From positions 2,341,501-2,405,500 of the forward strand of contig CP075525.1 of assembly GCA_025808415.1 (NCBI GenBank): 64,000 bases of DNA. Direction: 5' to 3'. The notes beneath the pieces are model-generated. The model searched no databases and was not told where the DNA came from. It saw only the letters and a program-made list of their open reading frames with translations. The DNA comes from Cyclobacteriaceae bacterium (GTDB lineage: Bacteria; Bacteroidota; Bacteroidia; Cytophagales; Cyclobacteriaceae). Each line of letters begins with the position of its first letter. Position 1 is the stretch's first letter. The position numbers were made by a program, and so were the translations under genes. Below are positions 26,150-35,751 of this stretch, one piece after another.

Positions 26150-27715
26150 CTACAATTTTTCCATCAACCGCGTTTCGTCTAAAAAATTTTTTGCTATACC
26201 CAATGGCCGCATGATGTAGCGCTTCTTATCCACATGGCCTATTTGGCGCTTCAGTATATTGTCAAGCACCTGTATGGTTTTTACCATGTGTGTGCCCTTA
26301 TTCAACATGACACATTCGGCCATTACGCCCATAGCGGCATCTGTCATTTCCGATCGGGTGGCAAAGCCGGTTTTATTCAATGATTCAAGCACCTGGGTTG
26401 CCCAGATAACCGGAGCATGGGCAGCTTCGCAAATCCATAAAATTTCTTCTTGTATTTCACTTAACCGTTCAAATCCAATTTCAACAGCCAGGTCGCCACG
26501 GGCAATCATTACCCCCATACTTTCATCGCGCATACCGGTAAGTAATAAACCCGGTAGATTTTGAATGGCCAACAAGCGCTCAATTTTTAAAATAATAGCA
26601 GGTAACTTGTTTTCGCTGCCGTGTTTGCGCAGTTCGTTCCTGAGCCGCTCCAGGTCATAGGGTGTGCCTACGAATGAATAACCAACCATATCGGCATGCT
26701 TGCAAATAAAAGGTATGCAGGATAAATCTGATGCCGTTAACGAATCAATGGATAATTCAGAATCAGGCAGGTTAATGCCTTTGTCAAGGCGTAAAAATGG
26801 TTTCTTGGTAGAGATACGAACAATTTGAATGATTGCTTTGCCTGCTCCTGCTTTTAAAACCTTAGCTTCAAATTTACCGTCATCGATAAATACGTGCTCA
26901 CCCGGCTTAATCATAGAAACGATTTCAGCAGGTTCAACTTGAACAATCTTTTCATTCAAGGTTGCATCAATCAAATTACCAACAATGCACAATTGATCTT
27001 GCTCTTTTACTCTAAGTTTATCCTGCTGTTCGGCATTAAAGGTTATGGATTTTATCCTGATTTTGGGACCAGCAAGATCCATGTAGATTTTGCACGGAAT
27101 ACCGGTTTTTGCTACCGATTTTTTTAAGGTATTGATCATCTGCAGCCATGTATCAGGGCCATCATGTGCGCAGTTAATGCGGGCTACCGTCATGCCTGCC
27201 AATAAAATTTCTTCCATGTGCATACGGTCATGGGCCACCTCGGCCGATAAGGTAACCATAATGTGGGGCCTTCCGGCATAGGGATCAGCACCAAGCAGCA
27301 GTTCCCTTTTCTCCTGGCGTATTCTTCCGGCCGTTTCAAAGGTACAGGCGATGTCATCCCGTTGAACATAGGTTGGAGAGAGCCAACGCAAAACATTGCT
27401 GAGTTGTGACAATACATGACTCTCACAACTGGTAAGGGATGAAAGTCCTATCTGGTGCAGGTATTCCTGTACTTGCCTGATTTCGGCTGTGCGCAACACC
27501 AGGTAATGGATCAGGTTTACCGCGCTGATCCGGTTACTGATATGGATATTTTCCAGCGTTGTCCGAAAGGAGTCTTCAATATGTTTCATGTCGGCAGCCA
27601 GCGTTTCCAACTGGCCGACAATCCTTTCATGGTTTATCGCGCTTCGGTATATATTCATACCGAATACTATCGGTTTGGGCAAGCCTTTACTATGACTTAC
27701 ATCATGCAGCGGCAT
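26150..27715 (-). CDS. Divergent pyruvate kinase-like protein with N-terminal extension
   Basis: About 520 residues. A helical N-terminal domain (about 20-150, with NLIHYLVLRTAEIRQVQ and LSSLTSCESHVLS) precedes a pyruvate kinase TIM barrel with its B domain. Catalytic motifs are present: MTVARINCAHDG, IYMDLAGPKIR, the KIE lysine (IILKIERL), MIARGDLAVEIG and VIWATQVLES. The C-terminal allosteric domain of ordinary pyruvate kinase is missing. I recognise the N-terminal domain (LSSLGRxExHV) from a separate pyruvate kinase-like subfamily in bacteria. It may convert phosphoenolpyruvate and ADP to pyruvate and ATP without allosteric control, or act on another substrate. Starts possible at GTG 27730, ATG 27715 or ATG 27658. 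It follows the PLD-like gene closely. Confidence 0.8.
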   Translation of the reverse strand: MPLHDVSHSKGLPKPIVFGMNIYRSAINHERIVGQLETLAADMKHIEDSFRTTLENIHISNRISAVNLIHYLVLRTAEIRQVQEYLHQIGLSSLTSCESHVLSQLSNVLRWLSPTYVQRDDIACTFETAGRIRQEKRELLLGADPYAGRPHIMVTLSAEVAHDRMHMEEILLAGMTVARINCAHDGPDTWLQMINTLKKSVAKTGIPCKIYMDLAGPKIRIKSITFNAEQQDKLRVKEQDQLCIVGNLIDATLNEKIVQVEPAEIVSMIKPGEHVFIDDGKFEAKVLKAGAGKAIIQIVRISTKKPFLRLDKGINLPDSELSIDSLTASDLSCIPFICKHADMVGYSFVGTPYDLERLRNELRKHGSENKLPAIILKIERLLAIQNLPGLLLTGMRDESMGVMIARGDLAVEIGFERLSEIQEEILWICEAAHAPVIWATQVLESLNKTGFATRSEMTDAAMGVMAECVMLNKGTHMVKTIQVLDNILKRQIGHVDKKRYIMRPLGIAKNFLDETRLMEKL

Positions 27716-27740
27716 GATTTGCGACCCCACTTGCAGGCCT

Positions 27741-28427
27741 CTAACCGAATGGTTTCATAACCTTCCACAATTGGCTGAACTCTTTTAAATAAGACCTGAC
27801 CAAACCGCCTTCGCGGGTAAGCAAAATATTCTCGTGATTATACCGGGCGGCACTGCGTGTCCAGTTGTAGCTTCCGGTTAGCAGCACCCGCTCATCGGCT
27901 ACCATAAATTTATGGTGCATGTGGTATGGGGTATCATCTATGCGTATAGCAATTCCTTCTTCTGCCAACGCTTCAATGTCGGAACCTTCATCCAATAACT
28001 TATCATTATCGGTAACAATCTGTACGTTAACACCCTTTTTGTGCGCGGTAATAAGTGCCTCCGAAATCGAGTCATCACTAATGGTAAACACACATATTTT
28101 CAATTCCCGAATGGCTTGGTTTATCTGGTGGATTATGGCTGCCTGGCATGCTTCGCCAGGGCTAAAAAAAGCATCGGAAGAGTCAAGGCCGGTACTTGAA
28201 GCAGGTTGCAAAGCACTGTTGGCGTTTTTTATCCATTCAATTATAAACTGATAATTTTGGGCGTTAACGCGTGCGTTGGCCAACTCATAAATTTTACTTC
28301 TTAAAAAATTCAACTGGTGCTGATCCAACGGTTTGTCAGCTAAAATAGCTTTTAACGATCTGCGCTCCGATTTTGAAAAGAACTCATCTTCAATACTGGA
28401 CTGCAGTTGTGCAATAATGTCTTCCAT
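27741..28427 (-). CDS. PLD-like nuclease/phosphodiesterase
   Basis: A 228-residue protein with one HKD phosphodiesterase motif: H171, K173, D178 in HHKFMVADERVLLTGSYNWT. Like the Nuc and PLD6 group it should dimerise to make a two-HKD active site. A helical N-terminal part (1-75) lacks a signal or membrane segment, so it is cytoplasmic. The likely substrate is nucleic acid or phospholipid. Its gene lies 10-25 bp upstream of the pyruvate kinase-like gene on the same strand, an unexpected pairing. Confidence 0.85.
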   Translation of the reverse strand: MEDIIAQLQSSIEDEFFSKSERRSLKAILADKPLDQHQLNFLRSKIYELANARVNAQNYQFIIEWIKNANSALQPASSTGLDSSDAFFSPGEACQAAIIHQINQAIRELKICVFTISDDSISEALITAHKKGVNVQIVTDNDKLLDEGSDIEALAEEGIAIRIDDTPYHMHHKFMVADERVLLTGSYNWTRSAARYNHENILLTREGGLVRSYLKEFSQLWKVMKPFG

Positions 28428-28530
28428 AAAAATGGCTGTGTTGGCTGATTTGATTTAAACTTAAAAAATTAATCCAAGGAATATGCGTGCCACCTGTTAA
28501 TATTGCACCTTTAAATGCTAATGTTTACTT

Positions 28531-28977
28531 ATGAAAATTGCAGAAATCCACACCAAAAAGGGCGTTATGAAAATCAAATTCTTTGAAAAAGATGCGCCCA
28601 ATACCGTTAAGAATTTCATTGACCTGGCCGAGCATAACTTTTATGATGGGCTGACTTTCCATCGGGTAATCCCCAACTTTGTTATCCAGGGCGGATGTCC
28701 CAATGGAATAGGCAACGGTGGGCCGGGTTATCAAATCAAGTGCGAACTAACTGGCGACAACCAATACCACGACAGGGGTGTATTGTCGATGGCACATGCC
28801 GGCAGGAACACCGGTGGTTCACAATTTTTTATTTGCCACAGCCGCGACAACACCAGCCATCTCGATCGCCACCATACTTGCTTTGGCAAAGTATATGAAG
28901 GGCTTGACGTAATTGACCAGATCCGCCAGGGCGATGTTATGGAAAAGGTCGTTATCCGTGAAGTGGAATCTATATAA
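28531..28977 (+). CDS. ppiB: Peptidyl-prolyl cis-trans isomerase, cyclophilin type
   Basis: A 148-residue single-domain cyclophilin without a signal peptide, so cytoplasmic. Active-site motifs are [13 protein letters not shown] (catalytic Arg), [10 protein letters not shown] and the His in [16 protein letters not shown] C-terminus. It catalyses proline isomerisation during protein folding. Monocistronic, divergent from the PLD-like gene. Confidence 0.93.
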   Translation: MKIAEIHTKKGVMKIKFFEKDAPNTVKNFIDLAEHNFYDGLTFHRVIPNFVIQGGCPNGIGNGGPGYQIKCELTGDNQYHDRGVLSMAHAGRNTGGSQFFICHSRDNTSHLDRHHTCFGKVYEGLDVIDQIRQGDVMEKVVIREVESI

Positions 28978-29062
28978 ACTTATAGTATGGATTTGTTACT
29001 GCCGCCCGAATTGGTACGAAATGTGCTATCTTGAGTAACATTAAACTCTAATCCCCCAACGT

Positions 29063-29776
29063 ATGAAAAACTTTATCCTCATCATGCTGGTATGTATTTC
29101 CAGCGCAGCAATGGCTCAAGGTTTTATAACTCCACTTGATGCCGATGACATGCCCATTTTTGCAAACAATAAAGAATGCATCGTTAAGCTTGCATCCGGA
29201 GAAGAAGTTACAGGTAAGTTTTTAGGTGGCACCATGGTAAACGGGTACCTAAGTAATTTCAACATCCGTTTGGATAACGGTGAAAAGGCCAAATTTAAAC
29301 CAGAAGATGTTGAGCGGCTTTCTATCAAAGCTTCAAAAATGGCGAAGCTGGCCATGATGGCAGAATCAACCGGGTCGATAAAGGAAATGACCAATACCAA
29401 CTTTGATGAAATTGTAAACCGCGAATACCTCATCTTCGAAACGGCCATGCGTCATAACAAAGCCAGCAAACTCAGGTTAATGCAATTGCTTAACCCCGGG
29501 TTCGACAGCCAAATAAAAGTGTTTGCCGACCCGAATGCCAAAGAAACTACAGGTGTGGGTGTTGCAGGGGTAAAACTTACCGGAGGAATCGACAAGTCGT
29601 ATTTGTTTGTACAAAACAACGAAAAAGCCGTATTGGTAAAAAAAGGCAGCTACAAGAAAAACTTCGAAGAACTATATGCAAAATGCCCGGCCATGCTGCA
29701 GGCATTTGAAGGCGAAAAAATAAAGTGGGCCGATGTAGCCGGTCATGTTTTTGCTTTCGACCAGGTTTGTAAATAG
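29063..29776 (+). CDS. Secreted protein of unknown function
   Basis: A 237-residue protein with a clear signal peptide (cut after AMAQ). The mature part has an N-terminal Sm-like strand pattern (CIVKLASGEEVTGKFLGGTM) followed by an alpha/beta region; no catalytic motif is recognised. Two cysteines near the C-terminus (AKCPAM and QVCK) could form a disulfide. The gene ends just before a strong rho-independent terminator. Confidence 0.75.
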   Translation: MKNFILIMLVCISSAAMAQGFITPLDADDMPIFANNKECIVKLASGEEVTGKFLGGTMVNGYLSNFNIRLDNGEKAKFKPEDVERLSIKASKMAKLAMMAESTGSIKEMTNTNFDEIVNREYLIFETAMRHNKASKLRLMQLLNPGFDSQIKVFADPNAKETTGVGVAGVKLTGGIDKSYLFVQNNEKAVLVKKGSYKKNFEELYAKCPAMLQAFEGEKIKWADVAGHVFAFDQVCK

Positions 29777-29806
29777 CTATAGAGCACAATAGTTTACAGT
29801 TTAATT

Positions 29807-29828
29807 AACCGGCTTCGGCCGGTTTTTT
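29807..29828 (+). terminator. Rho-independent terminator
   Basis: A 7-bp perfect stem AACCGGC / GCCGGTT closed by a stable TTCG tetraloop and followed by a T tract. It lies 30 bases after the stop of the preceding secreted-protein gene and is the clearest terminator in the window. Confidence 0.9.
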
Positions 29829-29859
29829 ATTGCGCGTTTGAATTTTTTACCTTTATCGC

Positions 29860-30618
29860 ATGAAAAAAATCATTGCCCTATACTTTCTTATTTTTTCTTT
29901 CTCATTAATACAGGCGCAACGCCCTAAACCCGATGCCATTGAAACCGCTAAAGGCAGTTTAACCATTCAACCCATCCTGCACGCCACCCTTGTCCTAACC
30001 TGGAATGGAATTACCATCTATGTCGATCCCTACGGTGGTGCAAAAGCTTTTGAAGGATTAGCCGCACCAAACCTTATTCTGATCACCGACATCCATGGCG
30101 ATCATCTGAATATGGAAACCTTAAAAACCATCGAAACGGCACGCGCTATCATTATCGCACCGCATGCGGTGCGAGAGCAACTCCCCGAAAACCTGGCCAA
30201 TCAAACCATACCCCTTGCCAATGGTTCTTCCATTAAACAGTTTGATATTACCATTACCGCCATACCCATGTACAACTTGCCTGAAACGGATGATTCGCGC
30301 CATCCGCGAGGCCGCGGCAATGGTTACGTATTAAGCTTGGGCGAAAAACAAATCTATATTTCAGGAGATACGGAAGACATTGCTGAAATGCGAGCTTTGA
30401 AAAATATTGACCTTGCATTTGTTTGCATGAACCAACCCTTTACCATGACCATTGAGCAAGCCGCTAGTGCTGTGCTGGAATTTAAACCTAAAATCGTTTA
30501 TCCCTTTCATTATCGTGGCCAAGGTGGGTTAAGTGATGTTGAAGCATTTAAAAAGCTAATTCAAAAAGGGAATTTGGCCATTGATGTAAGGCTTCGTAAT
30601 TGGTACCCTGCTTATTAA
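29860..30618 (+). CDS. MBL-fold metallo-hydrolase, secreted
   Basis: A 252-residue metallo-beta-lactamase-fold protein with a signal peptide (to about IQAQ). The metal motif is T76-D-I-H-G-D-H82, that is HxHxDH with the first His replaced by Asp, as in the UlaG/YtnP-like group of MBL proteins. Later metal ligands lie in YISGDTEDI and IVYPFHYRGQ. A hydrolase of a small ester or phosphodiester in the periplasm is likely; substrate unknown. Single gene between a terminator and a 100-bp spacer. Confidence 0.85.
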   Translation: MKKIIALYFLIFSFSLIQAQRPKPDAIETAKGSLTIQPILHATLVLTWNGITIYVDPYGGAKAFEGLAAPNLILITDIHGDHLNMETLKTIETARAIIIAPHAVREQLPENLANQTIPLANGSSIKQFDITITAIPMYNLPETDDSRHPRGRGNGYVLSLGEKQIYISGDTEDIAEMRALKNIDLAFVCMNQPFTMTIEQAASAVLEFKPKIVYPFHYRGQGGLSDVEAFKKLIQKGNLAIDVRLRNWYPAY

Positions 30619-30721
30619 TACACGTTGCTGAACCAACAAAGCCGTTTACACGGTCATAACAAAGCCAGTTGAAATTCTGCTAAAATCTGCGGAGCTTTAA
30701 TCCATTCATTATAGCTTCGTC

Positions 30722-31951
30722 ATGCAAAAAAAGTGTTTTCTTTTTTTCCTTGTTGTGGTGTGGGGACATGCATGGTCCAACAGCATTCTTATCGCCATGG
30801 ACGAAGCACAACGAAACCACCTCAAAGCCTATGGCATAGCTTATTTCATGCTGCAAAAGGATGTAACCGTAGATTGGTTATTGAACTATCGCGGTGGAAG
30901 TTTTTTGATAGAATACTCGCCCATGGCAGAAACTGAATGCAGGATCCGTGGCGTTTCCTATGAAATATTAAGTGCAGCATCCGTTAACCGCATATTGAAT
31001 GAACTGGCAAGCCCGGCCGTAAACATGAATGCCGTTCGTTTGGAACGCGTGCCCCGTATTGCCGTGTACTCGCCTAAAAACGAATTTATATTGGATGAAA
31101 CCGATGCCGTAATACTGGTACTGGATTATGCCGAAATACCTTACGACATAATTTATGATGAGGAAATCCATAACCAAGCACTTGCACGCTACGATTGGCT
31201 CCATCTCCACCACGAAGATTTTACCGGCCAACCGGGCCGGTCACGCTGGCGCGAATCATCCGTGATGGAATACAAAGCGCAAGAGCTAACAGCTGCTAAG
31301 CTAGGGTATACCAGTGTACCTGAAATGAAACTGGTTATGGCAAAAAAAATTAAAACCTTTGTAGCTTCAGGTGGCTACTTGTTTGCCATGTGCTCGGCAG
31401 CCGAATCCATTGATGTTGCCCTGGCCATGAACGGTTCGGAACTCTACGAACTTTCGGATGAAGAAATGCACGACACCTCCCGGCTGGATTACACCCAAAC
31501 ATTTGCCTTTGAAAATTTTAGCATTGAACCACCGTACAGCCGAAGATTCTCGGATATTAATGTTGGAAGGCGCGATTTCATGCCGAGCGGTGATTACTTT
31601 TCCCTATTTACATTCTCCGCTAAGTGGGACCTCATACCCTCACTACTTACACAAAACCACGCCAATGTTATCCGTGAATTTTCCGGACTCACCACGGCTT
31701 TCAATAAGGACCTGGTGAAACCTGAGGTGCTGCTGCTGGGTGAAAACAGAAAAGAAAGGAATGTACGGTATATGTTCAGTGAATTGGGAAAAGGCTTCTG
31801 GACATTTTACAGCGGGCACGACCCGGAAGGAATTCCCGGCCGGGGAAGGGCACCTACAGATTTAAACCTTTATCCAAATTCACCGGGTTATCGGTTGATT
31901 TTGAATAATGTATTATTTCCTTCGGCCCAAAAGAAAAAACAAAAAACTTAA
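30722..31951 (+). CDS. Conserved secreted protein with amidotransferase-like fold, unknown function
   Basis: A 409-residue protein with a signal peptide (cut around WSNS). The N-terminal third (DEAQRNHLKAYGIAYFML..., DWLLNYRGGSF) belongs to a Bacteroidota family that databases often label 'asparagine synthetase B', a label not supported by any visible AsnB ATP or ammonia site. The middle (AVYSPKNEFILDETDAV..., FVASGGYLFAMCSAAESID) looks like a ThuA/class I amidotransferase-like flavodoxin fold, and the end (GKGFWTFYSGHDPEG) resembles ThuA-like proteins too. Function unknown. Confidence 0.7.
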   Translation: MQKKCFLFFLVVVWGHAWSNSILIAMDEAQRNHLKAYGIAYFMLQKDVTVDWLLNYRGGSFLIEYSPMAETECRIRGVSYEILSAASVNRILNELASPAVNMNAVRLERVPRIAVYSPKNEFILDETDAVILVLDYAEIPYDIIYDEEIHNQALARYDWLHLHHEDFTGQPGRSRWRESSVMEYKAQELTAAKLGYTSVPEMKLVMAKKIKTFVASGGYLFAMCSAAESIDVALAMNGSELYELSDEEMHDTSRLDYTQTFAFENFSIEPPYSRRFSDINVGRRDFMPSGDYFSLFTFSAKWDLIPSLLTQNHANVIREFSGLTTAFNKDLVKPEVLLLGENRKERNVRYMFSELGKGFWTFYSGHDPEGIPGRGRAPTDLNLYPNSPGYRLILNNVLFPSAQKKKQKT

Positions 31952-32002
31952 TTAGACTTAAAGCTGAAGTACTAAGAAGTAGATAAAATTAAATTAAGCA
32001 AT

Positions 32003-32581
32003 ATGAAAACCATATGCATGTTTATGCTAACGATACAAGTATCGTTAGCACAAATACCCACAACTGAAATTCAAATCAAAACAGCGGTACTTGCCGCCCC
32101 GGAAGATAAACGGGATGGAGCAATGGTTTATGGTTACAACCCCAAAGGTGAATTTGTAGTGCTTCGAAAAGGTACCAACGAATTTGTGTGCCTGGCGGAT
32201 GATCCCAAAGCAAGCGGCTTAAATGTTTCGTGCTATCACAAAGACCTGGAACCGTTTATGGCACGAGGGCGCGAATTGAAAGCACAAGGAAAATCTTTCC
32301 AGGAAATCTTCAACATGCGTGAAGAAGAAGTGAAATCAGGAAAACTTTTTATGCCCAAACAACCTACCAACTTACAGGTGTTTACCGCCCCTGCCGAAAA
32401 CTATAACTCACAAACCGGTGAGGTAACAAAAGGCACATTCCGTTATGTGGTCTATATTCCCTGGGCCACCGCAGAAAGCACGGGCTTACCGTTGAAGCCT
32501 GAAGCTCCCGGCATGCCGTGGATCATGGATCCGGGAACACACCGGGCACATATTATGATCAATCCACCCACTAAGGATTAG
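32003..32581 (+). CDS. Conserved secreted protein, unknown function
   Basis: A 192-residue protein with a signal peptide (cut after SLAQ). The mature part carries the pattern DGAMVYGYNPKGEFVVLRKG, then CLADDPKASGLNVSCYHKDL and a C-terminal GMPWIMDPGTHRAHIMI. Homologues of this look are common single-domain exported proteins; I know no function. It follows the amidotransferase-like gene by 51 bp on the same strand. Confidence 0.7.
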   Translation: MKTICMFMLTIQVSLAQIPTTEIQIKTAVLAAPEDKRDGAMVYGYNPKGEFVVLRKGTNEFVCLADDPKASGLNVSCYHKDLEPFMARGRELKAQGKSFQEIFNMREEEVKSGKLFMPKQPTNLQVFTAPAENYNSQTGEVTKGTFRYVVYIPWATAESTGLPLKPEAPGMPWIMDPGTHRAHIMINPPTKD

Positions 32582-32592
32582 CAGCTACTTCC

Positions 32593-32844
32593 CTATTCCC
32601 ATTTTGATGACCACTTTTTTGCCGTGCGTAATTTTTCAAGTGTACCATCATCAATAGCCTGTATCAGTTTCTGGTTCATCGGCCCTGAAGAGGTAAGGTG
32701 AAACTGACCGCACGAATCACAACGATATACGGCAACAGGGCCAGAATGCTTCCGATAATCAAAATGCACGTGTGCTTCTATGAGGGCTTCTACTGCTATA
32801 TCCTCATTTAAATACGATCGCTTTCCTGAAGAACAAGTTGACAT
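32593..32844 (-). CDS. Small zinc-ribbon-like protein
   Basis: An 83-residue protein with cysteines at C4, C42 and C45 and His49 in YRCDSCGQFHLTSSG, which suggests a metal site. The CxxCGxxHLTS motif recurs in short bacterial proteins of unknown function. It is cytoplasmic and basic at the C-terminus (TAKKWSSKWE); a nucleic-acid role is possible but unproven. It is divergent from the CocE hydrolase gene. Confidence 0.65.
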   Translation of the reverse strand: MSTCSSGKRSYLNEDIAVEALIEAHVHFDYRKHSGPVAVYRCDSCGQFHLTSSGPMNQKLIQAIDDGTLEKLRTAKKWSSKWE

Positions 32845-32936
32845 TTACCGTTAATGTAATTGAAAAGGCAATTACCCGTAAAAACCTGAAAACCTTTTAA
32901 AAAGTTTTTACAACTTTAAGCATAACCTAATCGTCC

Positions 32937-34811
32937 ATGAAAAACTATCTACTCTTATTGTCGGGCTGGCTCATAACGGCTTTTATATTCGCCCAAAACC
33001 CACAGGATGTTTACAGGAAACTCGAAGAAATCGCCATCATCGATCAAAAAGTAATGATGCCCATGCGTGATGGCATTCGTTTAGCCACCGACATTTACCG
33101 GCCAAAGGGAAATGCGAAAGTGCCGATCGTTTTTTCAAGAACCCCCTACAACTTCAATACCTGGGTAGATGGTGAAATGCGCACGCGCACACTCGAAGCC
33201 GCCATGGAAGCCGTGCAGCGCGGCTATGCCTATGTTGTGCAAAACGAACGCGGCCGTTTTTTCTCTGAAGGCGAATGGGATATACTGGGCACACCGCTAA
33301 CCGATGGGTATGATGCTTTTGAATGGATGAGCAAACAACCCTGGTCGAATGGAAAGGTTGGCGTAATAGGTTGTTCATCAACGGCCGAGTGGCAAATGGC
33401 CGTTGCCTCCCTTAATCACCCTGCACTGGCCGCTATGGTGGCGCAAGGTTATGGAGCAGGAGTAGGTAAGGTAGGCGAATATTACGAACAGGGAAACTGG
33501 TACCGTGGCGGAGCACAACAAATGTTGTTTACGGCATGGCTTTACGGGACACAAAACGATAAATTCAGGCCTGCCTTCCCGAAAGACATCACACAACAGG
33601 ATTTGATCCGCGTGCAACGGTTTTACGATTTGGCCACCGAAATGCCACGTGTGGACTGGGCACAAGCGCTACAGCATTTACCCGTACAAGACATTATCAA
33701 AAATGTAAATGGCCAGGATGGTATATATGAACACATGATCAGGCGTAAGCCCAACGACCCGGCCTGGTTTGCCGGTGGACTGTATCACGACACCATGCCA
33801 TTGGATGTTCCTACTTATTGGTTTGTGTCGTGGTACGATGTTGCCTCCAGTCCTAACCTGGCATTGTTCAACCATGCGCGTAATAATTCAAACAAAGCCA
33901 TAGCCGACAACCAATACCTGGTTATTGCCCCTACCCTGCATTGTGCTTTTAAGCGTGCTTCAGAAAATACAATTGTAGGCGAACGCAGTGTGGGCGATGC
34001 ACGATTAAACTATGATGACCTCACCTGGGGCTGGTTTGATATGTTGCTGAAAGGTGAGCAAAATGATTTCAAGAAAACCACTCCGCGTGTTCAGTACTAC
34101 ACCATGGGTAGCAACAAATGGCAAACATCAGAAACGTGGCCACCTAAAAATTCAGTGATGACAAATTACTTCCTGAGCAGCGAAGGAAAGGCCAACACCC
34201 GAAATGGTGATGGCAAACTGGTAACAAAAGTTCCCTCATCCGACAAGTCTGACACGTTCAAGTATGATCCGATGAATCCTGTTAAATCTCATGGTGGCAA
34301 TGTGTGTTGCACAGGAAATGCTGTTCAGGGAGGCGCATTTGATCAGTCGGAAATGGAGTTGCGTGACGATATTCTGGTATACACATCCGAACCATTAAAA
34401 GAGGGAGTTGAGGTAAGTGGTTTCATTGAATCAACATTATACTTATCCTCTGATGTAAAGGACACCGATGTCACCATCAAGTTGATTGATGTGCATCCGG
34501 ATGGCAAAGCCTATAACCTTGATGAAACTATTCAGCGTGTTCGTTACCGCGAAGGATACGAAAAGGAAGTGTTTATGGAGAAAGGAAAAGTATATGAAGT
34601 TAAGCTAACACCGATGAGCACCAGCAACTATTTTGCACAGGGCCACCGGATTCGGATTGAGGTCTCCAGCAGTAATTTTCCACGCTTCGAGAGAAACCTG
34701 AACACAGGTGGAAATAATTTTGATGAGGCGAAGGGTGTAGTGGCGACAAATTCAATCCATCACTCAAAGAAATATCCATCAGTAATCACATTACCGATTG
34801 TTAAGAAATAA
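32937..34811 (+). CDS. CocE/NonD family alpha/beta hydrolase, secreted
   Basis: A 624-residue X-Pro dipeptidyl-peptidase/cocaine esterase family hydrolase. It has a signal peptide (cut about AFIFAQ), an N-terminal alpha/beta-hydrolase domain starting at [18 protein letters not shown], the nucleophile S147 in GVIGCSST, the charge-relay region near [10 protein letters not shown], and a C-terminal jelly-roll (about 430-620, ending in [11 protein letters not shown]). It should hydrolyse peptides or acyl esters in the periplasm or outside. The usual GxSYxG elbow is slightly altered (GCSSTA). Confidence 0.9.
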   Translation: MKNYLLLLSGWLITAFIFAQNPQDVYRKLEEIAIIDQKVMMPMRDGIRLATDIYRPKGNAKVPIVFSRTPYNFNTWVDGEMRTRTLEAAMEAVQRGYAYVVQNERGRFFSEGEWDILGTPLTDGYDAFEWMSKQPWSNGKVGVIGCSSTAEWQMAVASLNHPALAAMVAQGYGAGVGKVGEYYEQGNWYRGGAQQMLFTAWLYGTQNDKFRPAFPKDITQQDLIRVQRFYDLATEMPRVDWAQALQHLPVQDIIKNVNGQDGIYEHMIRRKPNDPAWFAGGLYHDTMPLDVPTYWFVSWYDVASSPNLALFNHARNNSNKAIADNQYLVIAPTLHCAFKRASENTIVGERSVGDARLNYDDLTWGWFDMLLKGEQNDFKKTTPRVQYYTMGSNKWQTSETWPPKNSVMTNYFLSSEGKANTRNGDGKLVTKVPSSDKSDTFKYDPMNPVKSHGGNVCCTGNAVQGGAFDQSEMELRDDILVYTSEPLKEGVEVSGFIESTLYLSSDVKDTDVTIKLIDVHPDGKAYNLDETIQRVRYREGYEKEVFMEKGKVYEVKLTPMSTSNYFAQGHRIRIEVSSSNFPRFERNLNTGGNNFDEAKGVVATNSIHHSKKYPSVITLPIVKK

Positions 34812-34817
34812 TTTTAT

Positions 34818-34900
34818 CCTTTGCGTCCTTGCGTCCCTGCGGTTAAAATATGGCAATCATATGCTGACTAAAATACCGCTAAGGCGCTGAGACGCAAAGG
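34818..34900. repeat. Intergenic inverted repeat with CTTTGCGTC motifs
   Basis: CCTTTGCGTC at 34818-34827 and its exact complement at 34891-34900 flank a 63-base spacer that contains further related GCGTCC and CGCT segments. A second intergenic stretch near 58255-58305 carries similar CTTTGCG repeats. It may act as a terminator-like RNA structure for the convergent genes or be a dispersed repeat element. Confidence 0.55.
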
Positions 34901-34917
34901 TCTCTATCGACCTTCAG

Positions 34918-35118
34918 TTACCGTATCCCAAGAATCCTAAACGGAAACATCAGTATAGCCCCAATCAGTTGAAACAGCAGGCTTATGGATAAGCCTACTA
35001 TCTTAAAGGGCAGCAGAATCAACCAAACCAAGGGAAAGATAAAGATGAGGAGAATGGCCAAAGGCCAGCAAAGGACAAACAGAATACACCAGAGGATGAG
35101 AGCGAGTAGCGTGCGCAT
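34918..35118 (-). CDS. Small hydrophobic membrane protein
   Basis: A 66-residue protein made almost entirely of hydrophobic residues with basic ends: two or three membrane helices (LLALILWCILFVLCW, then LIFIFPLVWLILLPF, then LFQLIGAILMFPF). It has no polar domain. Similar short proteins occur in many Bacteroidota genomes; function unknown. ATG at 35118. Confidence 0.6.
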   Translation of the reverse strand: MRTLLALILWCILFVLCWPLAILLIFIFPLVWLILLPFKIVGLSISLLFQLIGAILMFPFRILGIR

Positions 35119-35285
35119 ACAAGAGTTTTTCTTACATCCGGATTCATAATCGAGCCATATCTATAAGTGTCTGAATAATAGAACTTTAAAATCGAGCAGT
35201 ACCTAACACTATCCGTATCTGTACAGTTAAATGTTCAATGGTGTACAGTCGTGAGGTTCCGGATTTTTCTTTATTTTTAACCACC

Positions 35286-35750
35286 ATGCCAAAACTTACC
35301 ATTAATAACTTTGCTGAATTTGAGCAACACATCGGCAAAGAACTCGGGGTTTCCGATTATCATCAGATTACCCAGGAACAAATCAACCAGTTTGCCGAAG
35401 CCACCCTCGACAGGCAATGGATACACACCGATCCGGAGCGCGCTAAAACAGAAAGCCAGTTTAAAAGCACAATTGCACATGGATACCTCACGCTGTCACT
35501 GATCCCCTACCTTTGGGAGCAAGTTGCACAGGTTAACAATTTTACCATGCTGGTAAATTATGGTATTGAAAACCTGAAATTCAATCAGCCGGTTTTGGTA
35601 AATCAATACGTGCGACTGCATGTTGTACTTCAGGCACTTACCAATCTGCGCGGCATTACCAAAACCGAAATGAAGGTGACCCTTGAAATAAAAGACAATC
35701 CTAAACCGGCTTTTACAGCTACCATAGTTTTCTTGTACCATTTCAAATAG
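35286..35750 (+). CDS. MaoC-like dehydratase
   Basis: A 154-residue hot-dog-fold protein starting at ATG 35286 (MPKLTINNF); an earlier ATG at 35238 would add a non-family N-terminus. The hydratase-2 motif is present with the catalytic Asp and His in ATLDRQWIHTDPERA, and AHGYLTLSL follows as in the family. It hydrates enoyl-CoA or enoyl-ACP. Its stop is 1 bp before the DUF3667 gene, so the pair is likely co-transcribed. Confidence 0.88.
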   Translation: MPKLTINNFAEFEQHIGKELGVSDYHQITQEQINQFAEATLDRQWIHTDPERAKTESQFKSTIAHGYLTLSLIPYLWEQVAQVNNFTMLVNYGIENLKFNQPVLVNQYVRLHVVLQALTNLRGITKTEMKVTLEIKDNPKPAFTATIVFLYHFK

Positions 35751-35751
35751 T

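Noticed and set aside
30722..31951. Asparagine synthetase B
   Set aside because: No glutaminase Cys2 (a signal peptide is present instead) and no ATP pyrophosphatase motif.
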